DNA from: Reticulitermes speratus
Taxonomy: Eukaryota > Arthropoda > Insecta > Blattodea > Rhinotermitidae
Length of the DNA: 64,000 nucleotides
Direction of reading: 5' to 3'
Assembly (NCBI GenBank): GCA_021186555.1
Contig: JAJKFL010000014.1
Location: 29,652,033-29,716,032, forward strand
Shown here piece by piece: positions 44,340 to 54,489 of this stretch. The notes under the pieces were generated by a model, which saw only the letters and a list, made by a program, of their open reading frames with translations, was not told the DNA's origin and did no database searches. Position 1 is the first letter of the stretch, and each line of letters starts with the position of its first letter. Both the position numbers and the translations under genes were made by a program.

Positions 44340-45135
44340 TTCCGAATTGCAGCGACTTGCTGTGCAAGACACACAAGAACTCCAGTGACTTCATGTACAA
44401 GGCACACAAGAACTCCAGTGACTTGATATACGAGGAACAAAAGCTCAAGTGGCTTCGTGTACAACACACATAAGATCTCCAGTGACTTGATATACGAGGA
44501 AGAAGAGCTCAAGTGGCTTCATGTACGACACACATAAGATCTCCAGTGACATGATATACGAGGAACAAAAGCTCAAGTGGCTTCGTGTACAACACACATA
44601 AGATCTCCAGTGACTTGATATACGAGGAAGAAGAGCTCAAGTGGCTTCGTGTACAACACACATAAGATCTCCAGTGACTTGATATACGAGGAAGAAGAGC
44701 TCAAGTGGCTTCATGTACGACACACATAAGATCTCCAGTGACATGATATACGAGGAACAAGAGCTCAAGTGGCTTCGTGTACAACAACGACACAAAGAAA
44801 GATCTCATTAGTGACTCATGATGATAACGAGGAACAAGAGCTCAAGTGGCTTCGTGTACAACACACATAAGTTCTCTAGTGACTGATATACGAGGAAGAA
44901 GAGCTCAAGTGGCTTCATGTACGACACAATAAGATCTCCAGTGACATGATATACGAGGAAGAAGAGCTCAAGTGGCTTCATGTACGACACACATAAGATC
45001 TCCAGTGACTTTATGTACGAGGAAGAAGAGCTCAAGTGGCTTGATGTACGACACACACAAGAGCTCCAGTGACTTCATGTACAAGGCACACAATAGCTCC
45101 AGTGACTTACTGTATAAAGCACACTAGCTCCAGTA
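44340..45135. repeat. Minisatellite: 32-33-bp monomers at edges, 64-bp dimers inside
   Basis: The edges (44350-44430 and 45060-45135) consist of a 32-33-bp monomer with CTCCAGTGACTTCATGTAC and AAGGCACACAA. The interior repeats a 64-bp pair of diverged monomers (GTGACTTGATATACGAGGAA and CTCAAGTGGCTTCGTGTACA). Dimers alternate between GTACAACACA and GTACGACACA forms, suggesting a further 128-bp level. ORFs on the minus strand are its translation. Confidence 0.9.
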
Positions 45136-46330
45136 ACTCAGTTCATTGTTTTTTGCCTACCGACGTAGTTCTACCCGCTGTCGCCTTAAAAACAGCACAC
45201 ATATTTCTCTTCATTCAGGGAATATTAAATGTACTGCAGAATCTTAGAATTATGAGATTTGTACATTTAAACAGATTTCACAGGTTTATGGCATTTGAAG
45301 TGTTTCATATCGTTGATCTTCAGGGTAAAGGAAGGAGGCATTATATTTCTCTTAAATTTTAATTATCATATTCTAGGTTACAAGCTGTCGTAACCCTAGA
45401 AGACCGCAAGATTAATCATCAGTGCTGTGATAATCTGCAATTTAAAAGATGACGACTTTTCTTTGTTATATAATGATGCCATTTTAACTTCGTAGCATAT
45501 AGGCCGATGGTGCTAACCCAAAATGGAAAAAGATAATGAATAATGAATGGATTATGGCATGAAATGAAAGTACCTTAGCGAGGATCGGAGTACTATCTCA
45601 GGGTAAGCATAAAAGACTTCAAAGAGAATAAATGGCTTCCAGATTGAGAACCTAACTTGGCAAATTCCATTTATGAGGAAGAAGAGCTAACAACTTAGCT
45701 GTTACGTTATTTTGAGAGTTGGAGGATGGATATTTGTTTGATTATTGTTTGAAATGATTTTTTGTCGCTTACATTATACATAAAAGAATCGGGGTTCGAA
45801 TGTGAGTGTTCAATGAAAGACGCGTTTGTGACCAGCTTCATTGTAAGGTCCACCATCTCAGGTTTTGTCTAGAAGGTCTGAAGAAACAATTTAAATTCTC
45901 AGTTAGGGTCGCCGGCCTTTTAGCTAGAATTCTAAAGCGGGATATCTCCACATAGGTAGCAGAAACGTCACTCACCGTACTGCGATTTTCGGTGGAGGAG
46001 GAATGAGGAATGGGTTGTTACGAAAAGCATAGCCAGTTACGACAGTCAATTAAAAGGCCTTTGGCAACTAAATCAGCAGCTGAAAGTAAATATGCAATAT
46101 GTGTGTGATGTTTGTTCCTGGATGTAATCGTACGTTGATAAAGCATTAGGGAGCTGAATTAAATGATCAGTCTAATATGAAATCAAACGTATTTATTCAA
46201 CATCAATAACACGCTTGTACTCGTATGTGTGACAAATCGAGATGCTACGTGTAGCCCACATCCACTCGCATAGCGTCAAGGACCGACCAGGGTTTTATGT
46301 CTCTCCGTAAGGTAAACACGTCAACTAGCT
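45136..46330. other. Unique DNA, no feature seen
   Basis: The GTTGATCTTCAGGGTAAAGG patch at about 45313 recalls a foldback arm, but nothing else of one is present. Confidence 0.45.
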
Positions 46331-46334
46331 GTTC

Positions 46335-46440
46335 CAACCAATGAACGTGCTCAGTTAGTAAAGAAATTCGCCGCAATTTATGGAATTTGGCGGTTCGTTA
46401 CCGTGTGCACAACAGCATGTTACTGGTCCCTATTATAAAT
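46335..46440. repeat. SINE E-type 3' fragment
   Basis: AGTAAAGAAATTCGCCGCAATTTATGG matches, in pieces of under 20 bp, the tail region of group E-like repeats also seen at 56880 and 48850. No promoter head. Confidence 0.35.
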
Positions 46441-46444
46441 CAGG

Positions 46445-47600
46445 TAAATACGTTCTACATCCTCACAGCCTATTTAAGATCATTTTTGCTGTAATTATCT
46501 CATTTACGTGAAGGTATTCCAATTTTAGTTAGGTTTTTCCATCCAAACTCTGATGGAATACGTCTTAAAATAGTTCCTGTACCATGTGTATTCTTGTGTG
46601 TTGCCCTTATTATATTCTGTACTTCATATTTTAGACTCATCTTTCTTCATGTATCTCTTGAGTTGATTTTTCCTTCTTATTCCTAACCTCTTTTTCCTGC
46701 TTTCTTCTTCTGTGTTTGTTACACGAGGTCCTTTTACAGCCACAGGAACATTCCAAAATCGTTCATATTTGAACAGTTATATTTTTATGCGAGATATATC
46801 GTTAGCTGCAGAGAGATGGGTAAACGTATAGCGTAACAGGTGTGTGATAAGGTAAGCTGTTGTAGCTAGACGAATGCACGTTGTCAGAATATTGAAGAGA
46901 GCTGTGCAAGCCTTCAGCCTGCAGAACAGTGTGGATACTACACGTATAACGTACGTGCCTGAAAGGTTGCCTTATCAACACGCCGTGCGAAATATTGGTA
47001 TGGAGAAAGAGTTCTGTCAGTATCAGGCCCATAAACATAAGACCAGGAAACACAAATATAAGTTAAATACATTGTGGAACTCAGTGCCTTAACCTAATTA
47101 CATCTTACATGGGGAAACGTAAAACGAATAAAATGTAAAATGTCTCTCTCTGTGCTTAGCACACTAACAGATGAAAAGCTTGTCATTTATTTCTTTGTTC
47201 TCGGGATTTTCTTCAGCTTATCTTTTCCAATTTACTGTGTAGGCTGCTCTTATTTATTAGACGCTAGTCTATGAACCCGCCCTAAATTCTCACATCTGAG
47301 GATACAGTCATTCTTCTACAAACTGTGTTTAAAATTCAGATTTCATGTACTTGGTACATTTGACGACACAAAAATAAAGCAATGTGGGCACTATAATAAG
47401 ATAGGGGTTCATAAATAGATTTGTATAACCAAAACGACAGATTTTATTCTCGACATAGTACACCTTGATCAAGGATAATGAAACATACAAATGCGAAGGG
47501 AAAAGTAGGCCATACTTGGAAAATTATAGTTTTCATCTCCGAAATTGTAAATACGTTTTAATTTTCATTTACCAGATTGTAATTACAATATATGCAAGAA
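46445..47600. other. Unique DNA, no feature seen
   Basis: Nothing identified. Confidence 0.5.
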
Positions 47601-47604
47601 AAGA

Positions 47605-47777
47605 GTGACTGACAGAGTGGAAGGAATAACGAAGGGAGGAGGACCACGGAAAAGATGCACTGATGAATTTGATGAGGATCTGAAGATAATGCGAAGAGAG
47701 ACGGAAGGAATGGAGGAGGATTTTATTTAAAGCCAAGGCCCACAACGGAGTTCAGTTCTTGAGGGGGAGGAGAAACA
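47605..47777 (+). pseudogene. Reverse transcriptase C-terminal remnant, frameshifted
   Basis: The first frame gives GGPRKRCTDEFDEDLKIMRR. After a frameshift near 47725 the next gives ILFKAKAHNGVQFL. These match the two ends of the module GRPRKRWxDEVDEDLKxMG...VLEAKxHNGL, with the middle (about 20 residues) missing. Confidence 0.6.
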
Positions 47778-48384
47778 CGTGCTTATAACCTCGCACACCT
47801 CGGTTACTGATTTATTTACTGTTTATTAAATGATCGAGTCAGTAGCTCAGGCTGCATTTAAAGCGTCGAATGGTAGGAGGAATAATTGGATCGACAAGGA
47901 TGTGGAAGGAAGCTGATTTGTCAGTGCGTTGTTACCAAAACCAAATTTCCCCCTGAAATGACTATATCTCACATAAAATTCACCTTCATCTTAATTGCTC
48001 TGTAATATAACGATTCTTAATTTTGCATCGTTACTGCAACCAACGAACCTGTATTATGGCATACTGCCTTTGGAGTTTTATGCTCAAATTTAATTCTGGA
48101 GTCTTCAAAGCTTCTCGGATAGTTTCATGGAAAACACTTTATATTTAATTTGATTTTTACTTAAGTGTGTTATATCCCAGCATGACAAAATCCTCTTCCC
48201 TCAAGATGTAAAAAGAAGATTTCTTGCTATTAAATATCGCCTTTCTCTCACGATACAAATAATTCACACAGTTTCTGGCGCGTTCGCTATGAAAAATGGC
48301 AAAGAAGCCATAATCAGCGTTGTAATGCCTGTCTGCCAGTTAAGAGGTATACATATGTATAGTACAACAATACCAACGACAGTG

Positions 48385-48530
48385 GCTACAGCACGTAGAG
48401 AGAATGGGCCAGACAGGATACCCAAACAGGCACTGAAATATAGGCCAAATAGGCATAGGACGCCAGAGAAAAAGATGGAAGGACCAGCTTTACATTGAGA
48501 GATAAAGAGCAGGCACTACGCCTAACACTT
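48385..48530 (+). pseudogene. Reverse transcriptase C-terminal remnant, frameshifted
   Basis: RENGPDRIPKQALKYRPNRH is followed, across a frameshift near 48470, by RWKDQLYIER. This matches the MxxxRIPKQALxYRPxGxRxxGRPRxRWxDQL module. Confidence 0.55.
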
Positions 48531-48538
48531 CACAGCTC

Positions 48539-48582
48539 ATGATGATGACGATGATGATGATGATGACGACGATGATGACGAC
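48539..48582. repeat. GATGAT/GACGAC microsatellite
   Basis: Imperfect trinucleotide run. Confidence 0.85.
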
Positions 48583-48661
48583 GTATGTATATAAGAAGTT
48601 AAAAACAGGTGAATGGAGCTTAATAAACATTTATATTGGAGAGTCTTATAATAGTTTGTTG

Positions 48662-48900
48662 GGCCGCGCCATGACTTCGCTGGTCTCCCACCGCGGAGAC
48701 CCGGGCTCAATCCCGGGTCAGTCCATGTGGGATTTGTGGTGGACTAGGACATGTTTTCCCCAGTAAATTTCATTCCACCGCTGCTCCATTAACTAATTAA
48801 CTAAATAACTCCATGGAGCAGAGTCCTCTGGAGAAGCTAGCAGGTCCTCAGCTAGTCAAAAAATTGCCCGCATTTTTGGGGCCCTTCTCCACAAAAAAAA
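48662..48900 (+). mobile_element. SINE, group E-like, A tail, perfect target duplication
   Basis: The tRNA-like head includes CCGCGCCATGACTTCGCTGG and B box GGGCTCAATCCC. The body has ATGTGGGATTTGTGGTGGAC, ACTCCATGGAGCAGAGTCCT and GCTAGTCAAAAAATTGCCCG. It ends in an A run. AATAGTTTGTTG lies at 48650-48661 and 48901-48912, giving exact ends. Confidence 0.9.
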
Positions 48901-49017
48901 AATAGTTTGTTGATAGAGTCAAATCCTGGGTGAGACCGGTTAAAAGTGAACGACAATTCACATTAATATCTCAGGCTGTTACTTCTTGGCCTGTCACCGC
49001 TAAAACCGTCTTCGATA

Positions 49018-49115
49018 TCAGGTCAGCCCGTGTGGGATTTGTGCTGGAGAAAGTGGTACTGGGCCACGTTTTCCTCAGAGTACTTCAATTCCTTTCTCTC
49101 AGCATAATTCCATAA
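49018..49115 (+). mobile_element. SINE, group E, internal fragment
   Basis: GTCAGCCCGTGTGGGATTTG, AAGTGGTACTGGGCCACG and CAGAGTACTTCAATTCC match the E body. The promoter head is lost. Confidence 0.6.
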
Positions 49116-49149
49116 ATGATCCACATTTATTTATTTATTCAATCATTTA

Positions 49150-49265
49150 TAGACGTCACGAGATATTAGTAACTAATAAAAAAACTCACATACATGAAGG
49201 CCTTCATGCGTTTCGGCATACATCTTTTGCAAAAACTTCCGATCGTATATTTTATACAACTACAA
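49150..49265 (-). repeat. Decayed foldback-family arm
   Basis: ATGCGTTTCGGCATACATCTTTTGC keeps, in order, the GAAA complement and a short stem II, with the core mutated. Confidence 0.35.
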
Positions 49266-49494
49266 GTACGCAATTAAGTTATAATCTTTATTAGAAACAA
49301 ACAGCGGAATGGTGATGAGACCAACCCTTGTAAATGCATACGCAGATTTGCTTTGCTATTATCACTTTCAGTTTTACGTTTGCGCAGCTTTCCCGTATGT
49401 GGATTCACATATCACAATCCGCGCCATCTTTTAGATTACACCAGTGCGTTTTAATTCCAACAATACCGGCCATTTGCATTATTAAACAAGACAG

Positions 49495-49650
49495 GCAATG
49501 TACGTATAAACGTAACATTGAGGCGCGTTCGTGCAACCATTGTTGCCATGCAAAAGTCTGTAGGTTTAGTTATCCAACATGCAAGGAATCCTTTCACTCA
49601 AGGCGAGACGGCTGCAGTCAACACACAGAGATACAAAATATTTTTAAATA
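49495..49650 (-). repeat. Dispersed repeat H, 3' part
   Basis: CGTAACATTGAGGCGCGTTC and GCAACCATTGTTGCC are the inverted end of repeat H, continuous with a segment similar to the 27190-27400 middle. Confidence 0.55.
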
Positions 49651-49654
49651 AAGC

Positions 49655-50480
49655 GTTAATATTATCTTCAGTGGTTTTTCCTTTATGCTCTAGAACTGCA
49701 ATATTGTAGGTATTTTTAATGTTTCCCATTATATCTATCGAAAATTTGTTTGTGATTCGTTGCATAAATTTACCAAACGCTGTTTTTCAAGGGATGTAAA
49801 TAAGGAGTAAATATTTCTACCTGTCCTTTATTCATTCCGTCTCCTGTATTAAATTAACTGCTAAAGAAGAGGAATATAAGAATTTTCCCTATAATTTTAG
49901 TGGGATAAAATAGGGTGTATCACGCTTCAAATAGTATTTAGGAATTATTTATTGGTAACTGATGAATAATACGTTATATTAGCCTTTGAGTCATTGTCGT
50001 TATAATGCCTATTTAACGAAACTGCACTGATTGTGACATCAAAAGCCAATATTTTTTCTACATGCACTCTCTGTCCATTTACTCTGTGGTATTAGTTACG
50101 ATTTGTCCTTCTGTAATGCAGTGCATTATACCAATGACATGTAGTGACAATAACCATTTAAAAATGGTGTACATTTCGCTAGTAGAAAATGTAACCTTTC
50201 CCTCGAATGAAACTGTCCATTTGTCTTCTAGTGAACATAGCGGTTCATCGTCGAGGGAATTCAACCCAAGTTCTGTCAATGACATATTTTCTTCTGTAAA
50301 TGCGGCGCTGACAGTGGTTTTCCCAGTACATCTCTTTGCGTCCATCACTCATCCCACGGCAGGCTCGTATAGTGGTGGATATGTAGCTTCTATTCTGGAA
50401 GTACGTGGTTCTAATTTTAGGTTCGCTAGCATGTAATTCCTTGCAATTTGAGGTTTTCACGACGGTAGTTGCAAAAACTG
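49655..50480. other. Unique DNA, no feature seen
   Basis: ORFs of 124 (+) and 89 (-) residues overlap on opposite strands at 50062-50436. I recognise no domain, and neither has start context or splice evidence I can judge. Confidence 0.45.
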
Positions 50481-50482
50481 CT

Positions 50483-50700
50483 GATCCCGGTGGCCGCGCG
50501 GTCTAAGGCGTGGGTTTGTGGCCGCTCGGTCTAAGGCGTGGGTCTGTGGCCGCTCGGTTGCTGAATTGCGGGTTCGAATCCCGCCGGGGGCATGGATGTT
50601 TGTCTCTTATAAGCGTTGTGTATTGTCAGGTAGAGGTCTCAGCGGCTGGCCGATCAATCGTCTAGAGGAGTCCTACCGAGTATGGTGTGTCAAAGGAGTT
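50483..50700 (+). mobile_element. tRNA-derived SINE, group A, duplicated promoter segment
   Basis: A 28-bp segment of the tRNA-like head (CGGTCTAAGGCGTGGG..TGTGGCCGCT) is present twice in tandem at 50499-50526 and 50527-50554, differing at one base. It is followed by a single B box GGGTTCGAATCCC and the full group A body. Confidence 0.8.
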
Positions 50701-50714
50701 TAGCTTTTCCACGT

Positions 50715-50835
50715 TTGTCCGTCCCTCTTCCCGTTCATATCTCTGTCCGCATGGAATAACTCGACTCCCACAAGACAAATTTTCGTAAAACTTTACATCG
50801 CGAGTTTCTACTAAAATATCTGACTAAATACTAGT
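50715..50835 (+). repeat. Dispersed repeat H, 5' part
   Basis: TTTGTCCGTCCCTC head, then GCATGGAATAACTCGACTCC and a TTCGTAAAACTTTACATCGC segment. Confidence 0.5.
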
Positions 50836-50839
50836 AACG

Positions 50840-52060
50840 TTGAAACAGGAGATCGATAATAGACATATTGCATGAAGGCATAAGTACATATCCTTTCATA
50901 TCTCGCCATTTACGAGATGAATTCAAGAAGTACGACAGAACCAGAGAGGCCGAAAAAACGGTTGATGACATTAGCATAATATAGCCCCGTAAAGGTGCAG
51001 GGTAGTCACAATAAAAATCCGAAAGCCCCTCAGTGTTACATTATAAGTACATGTCCTTCCTGGTTTTAATGCAGTGCTAATAATAACTGCGGTTGAGTAA
51101 GAAAAGCCGGAAGCCAGCAGAAGAATTCGACAATGAACAATGTAACCTCGGTGGGCGATTGAGGCTATTTAGTGCCCTGATTCAGTGTGTCATGTTCCCG
51201 TAGAATCGTCCCACCCCACCGATATCTCTCTAACTCCCGCTCCGCTGAGACGGAATTGGGACGGTTTTACTAGAAGGGTGCTCGTAAAAACAGAAGCAGA
51301 AACGTTGTTGGAAAGTAAAAACGAAAAGAATCATAAAAAAGAGGGGAAAAAGAGAGTACTAAGGGCGTCGTAAAGACAGTTCCTCATATACGAAAATGCT
51401 AGTTAAAAAGGTTTATTGCAAACCCGTTTGGTTTCTGGTGCATTGGAGTAGAAGGAAAGGGGCAGTGAACTGCTATCGCCTCCTCACTCCCCTAGTTGCT
51501 ACACTAAGGTATCACCAACCGATAAAATTGTGGTGTTCGGAATAGAAAGGTGAGGAGGACAGTTTTTTGACAACCTCCTGCCAAGAATTGATTTTTCTAG
51601 CGTCTTGTATATTATTCCTAAGTCGTATTCATAAGTATATATACTCTAAAGTTTTCTGTAATACACAGGTATATTTGAATCTTACGGTCTGCTGGTAGGT
51701 GACACTGTGTAAAGGTTTGTACGAGCATTTGTACCAAACTACACGGCGTCATATACCAGCAAATCGTAAGCTAGGTATTCACAGCCATGAGAACCTGGAA
51801 TCGCAGGTGGAGATATTTATTTATAAAGGTAACCATGTACCGCCGACGTCGTCTCTTTGGGACTGTATTTCCGTGAGCCCTCTACATCTCCATGATTCTG
51901 TACTAAAAATGAAGGCTTTAATTTTGTAGTTTTCACGTCAGAATGCCCCAATTTTGTATCTGACATTGTAATTTGCTTATCAGGTAGTGACAGGGGGCTA
52001 GAGAACTGCATGATGTGGAAATCTACAATTTTTACCCTTCACAAAAAATTGTTAAGGTGA
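50840..52060. other. Unique DNA with one arm-like scrap
   Basis: GTACCAAACTACACGGCGTC (51731) matches the outer arm of the foldback family. No hammerhead core is nearby. Otherwise nothing. Confidence 0.45.
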
Positions 52061-52109
52061 ATTGTATAAATTCCAAAACACGGTCATGCGCAATAAAATT
52101 TACAAATCT

Positions 52110-52156
52110 ACAGGTTACTAGTTTCGGCTTTTCAATCAAGCCGTCATCAGACCTAT
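52110..52156 (-). ncRNA. Hammerhead ribozyme-like motif
   Basis: Core CUGAUGA (52144-52150), extra base C, stem II GGCUU/AAGCC (5 bp, 7-nt loop), GAAA (52122-52125). The palindrome ACTAGT (52117-52122) forms stem III and the cleavage base is A (52116). Stem I is AUAGGU with ACCUGU (6 pairs, one G-U). All invariant bases are present. Confidence 0.75.
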
Positions 52157-52327
52157 TCAGTTTCAAGATCCATACAAAACTTACACCTGCATGTGGGATT
52201 GAGGTCTCATTCCCTTACAGTATACGTCATACAAAATTGTGTTAAAATACATCAAGTTGTGTAAAATTATAAGCGTAAAAACTCAATCCCACATGAACAT
52301 ATACGTTTTTGTATGGCTCTTGACATT

Positions 52328-52380
52328 GAATAGATCTGATGCTGGCTTAATTGAAAAGCCGAAACTAGTAACCTGCAAAT
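52328..52380 (+). ncRNA. Hammerhead-like motif with broken core
   Basis: Same stem II (GGCUU/AAGCC), GAAA and ACTAGT as the left arm, but the core reads CUGAUGC (A9 lost) and stem I is weakened. Probably inactive. Confidence 0.55.
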
Positions 52381-52414
52381 TTGTAAATTTTGTTGTTCAT
52401 GACGGTGTTTTGGA

Positions 52415-52451
<37 letters not shown>

Positions 52452-52578
52452 ATTTGACTGAAGCACGCCGGGCTATTTCACCTAAAGATTATTATGGTGC
52501 TTAGAATAAGTTAATCGAGTCCTCGAAGCATGTAGCACGCATGAAAGATACCAGAAATGCGTTCAAAATTTGGGTATA

Positions 52579-52624
52579 AAAGCCCAAAGGGAAAACACCT
52601 CCTAGAAGACCAGAGCGTAGATAG
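52579..52624 (+). pseudogene. Short reverse transcriptase C-terminal remnant
   Basis: Reads KPKGKTPPRRPERR and a stop, matching KPEGKRPLGRPRRR of the common module. A possible continuation (NFKIGVKEIG) appears at 52921 after the intervening foldback-arm sequence. Confidence 0.45.
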
Positions 52625-52900
52625 TCGACAGTGAGTTTTGAGGTTTGCGCGACGGTGAATATGAAGATAACGACCTTCCGCGATACGACGCCATGTAGAT
52701 TAGCATATAAGCACGCGTACTAAGTTTTCAAAAGAACCGGCAGGATTCACCTTCAGGCAGGAAAAATAATTCACGGCTTAAAGTGATGGCGAAATGTAAA
52801 AAAGCTAAGAATATCTGTATTTCCTTTCCCACGAGGCTTTTTCTTCCAGCCTGAAGATGGCGGCAGTAGGTTCCTCCGAAACGTTGGTTATGTCCCTACT
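52625..52900 (+). mobile_element. Single-arm PLE-like fragment with hammerhead
   Basis: The left end GAGGTTTGCGCGACGGTGAA corresponds to the one-sided extension seen at 35980 and 25874. The arm CCTTCCGCGATACGACGCCA follows, and a hammerhead-like motif closes it. It lies between two scraps of the same reverse transcriptase module, so it may be an insertion. Confidence 0.5.
52851..52888 (+). ncRNA. Hammerhead-like motif
   Basis: CUGAAGA (52851-52857), extra U, stem II GGCGG/CCUCC with one mismatch, GAAA (52878-52881), ACGU then cleavage base U. Stem I is poorly paired. Confidence 0.5.
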
Positions 52901-53124
52901 CATTGTCATATTCCAGAGAACCGTTTTCTTAATTTTAAAATTGGTGTTAAAGAAATAGGATAGGTGATGTGCACCAGCTTCATCTGTTCAAAGCTGTTCT
53001 ACACCAGAGGCCTGGACCAGAGGCTTACTAGTATAGCCAGCTCAGTAGGTGTTGAATCATATAACTTTTTGAGGGTGGTTTCACATGGGTTTTATCATTT
53101 ACATTTACCAGGGCATTTTCCATT

Positions 53125-53365
53125 ATTACAACGCACAACACCACACAATGTTTCGGAAACTACCTTTTTCCTTCTTCAGGTGAATTCAATTAACCTCAAA
53201 CCAAATTAATGTACCATAAGATAAATATATTTGTAATGTGGGCGATGGGTATGGCCAATTTTATGTATTTGTTTTATGGTGGCTAATTTGGTTTGAAGTC
53301 AGTTGTAACTCACCTGAAGGCGGAAAGAGGTAGTTTCGGAAAGGTTAAATGGTGTCGTGTCTTGT
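53125..53365. mobile_element. Foldback hammerhead element, decayed
   Basis: Inverted arms carry AACACCACACAATGTTTCGG and CTTCTTCAGGTGAATTC on the left. The right has CTCACCTGAAGGCGGAAAGA and TGGTGTCGTGTC. The left minus-strand motif (53143-53180) keeps CUGAAGA, stem II GGAAA/UUUCC and GAAA but has G at the cleavage position. The right is more damaged. Confidence 0.55.
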
Positions 53366-54355
53366 GAAAATGAAGAAAACGTCGTAATGACTAGAAGTGA
53401 TAAAACCCAAGTTGCTGTTCCGTATATTCTTTGCCTGATGACGGGGAAAGGTCCTCTCTCTGAAAGTTGGTGATTTAATTTTTATATTAAACTTGGGACG
53501 ATAGACACACCTCGTAAGATTTAATGATTCTAAACGCGACATCCCTCGTTTGAATCTGTAGAACTGTAGATTCATTTGGCTCAGTGTGTGGTCCAGTACC
53601 GGGATTGTGGACATGCCAATGAACATTCGGTTTCAATAAAAGGCAAGGAATTTTTCCAGTAGCTGATCGGCTATTAACTTCTCAAGAAGGAGACTGCATG
53701 TTGGAGTTGCCTTATTTACTTAAATTTACATTTCCGCAATGGAAATTTACTGAGTCCCTTTACACTGTGCGACGTACATGTGAGTAATTAACAGAAAAAG
53801 CTCTCCCTGAGACTCCAATAAACTGTGAGCCAGCGCCTTTACACACGCTAGAGATGATGGAGGAGGAACAAGGTTCACGTCTTTACCAGCCACCTGCATC
53901 CCATCAGCGGGACAGGGTATACAAACTCGAAACAATTCCATTATTCTCTTTCTGCCAACTGATCTAATTAAAACCTACAAAGAAATGAATTCTTGGCTCT
54001 GTCTGCTGAGGCATTACACTGAAGTCGCTACAAGAGGATTCAATTACTCCGTTTTTACATCGTCGTAGATGTTAAGCTCATTCGAAACGCTCTGCAAGAA
54101 ACTCATTGAACCGACTTGGCTCTGTGTGTCCTGTCGTAACTGTAGCTTATGAACCGCTCTCTTGATCGCATTTGGTACGGTGGATGAGTTCGACTTTTCA
54201 GGGTTAGAACTGCCGTCTCTCTGTTACGATGAAGTTGTAAAGAAAGCTACATAATACATTACAGAATGTTTTATTTTTAATAGCAAACGTTAAAATAATC
54301 ACGACAGAAACAAACTAACAAGTCAAATAACGTAACATAGTTATTCTTGAGATGC
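53366..54355. other. Unique DNA, no feature seen
   Basis: GCCTGATGACGGGGAAAGG (53432) followed by CTCTGAAAG recalls a hammerhead arm but is too degraded to call. Confidence 0.4.
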
Positions 54356-54359
54356 TAAC

Positions 54360-54485
54360 AGCTAAAGATACAAGTCTTCCGGGATATGACGCCGTGTTGA
54401 CTCATATATATTTACGGACCTTTCGGGGGGAACTATGCGCTTCTGTCTTCAGGGTCCATGAACCCTTAGAAGAGCGATGCAAACA
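54360..54485 (-). repeat. Decayed foldback-family arm
   Basis: GGGATATGACGCCGTG outer arm, then CCTTTCGGGGGGAAC and GTCTTCAGGGTCCATG. The minus strand retains CUGAAGA and GAAA, but stem II does not pair. Confidence 0.5.
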
Positions 54486-54489
54486 GTTA

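Larger units (their letters stand above)
52067..52420. mobile_element. Foldback hammerhead element
   Basis: Inverted arms: ATTCCAAAACACGGTCATG on the left against the complement of CATGACGGTGTTTTGGAAT on the right, continuing inward through AAATTTACAAAT and the ribozyme region. The left arm has an intact core; the right has CUGAUGC. The right side runs into a TA microsatellite (52417-52450), so the target duplication cannot be read. Confidence 0.7.

Noticed and set aside
47425..47490. Foldback hammerhead arm around CCTTGATCAAGG
   Set aside because: It is a small palindrome without GAAA or stem II in the right place.
50062..50436. 124-residue ORF as a small secreted protein
   Set aside because: A hydrophobic start is present, but an ORF of 89 residues overlaps on the other strand, no family is recognised, and this length is not unusual by chance in 64 kb.
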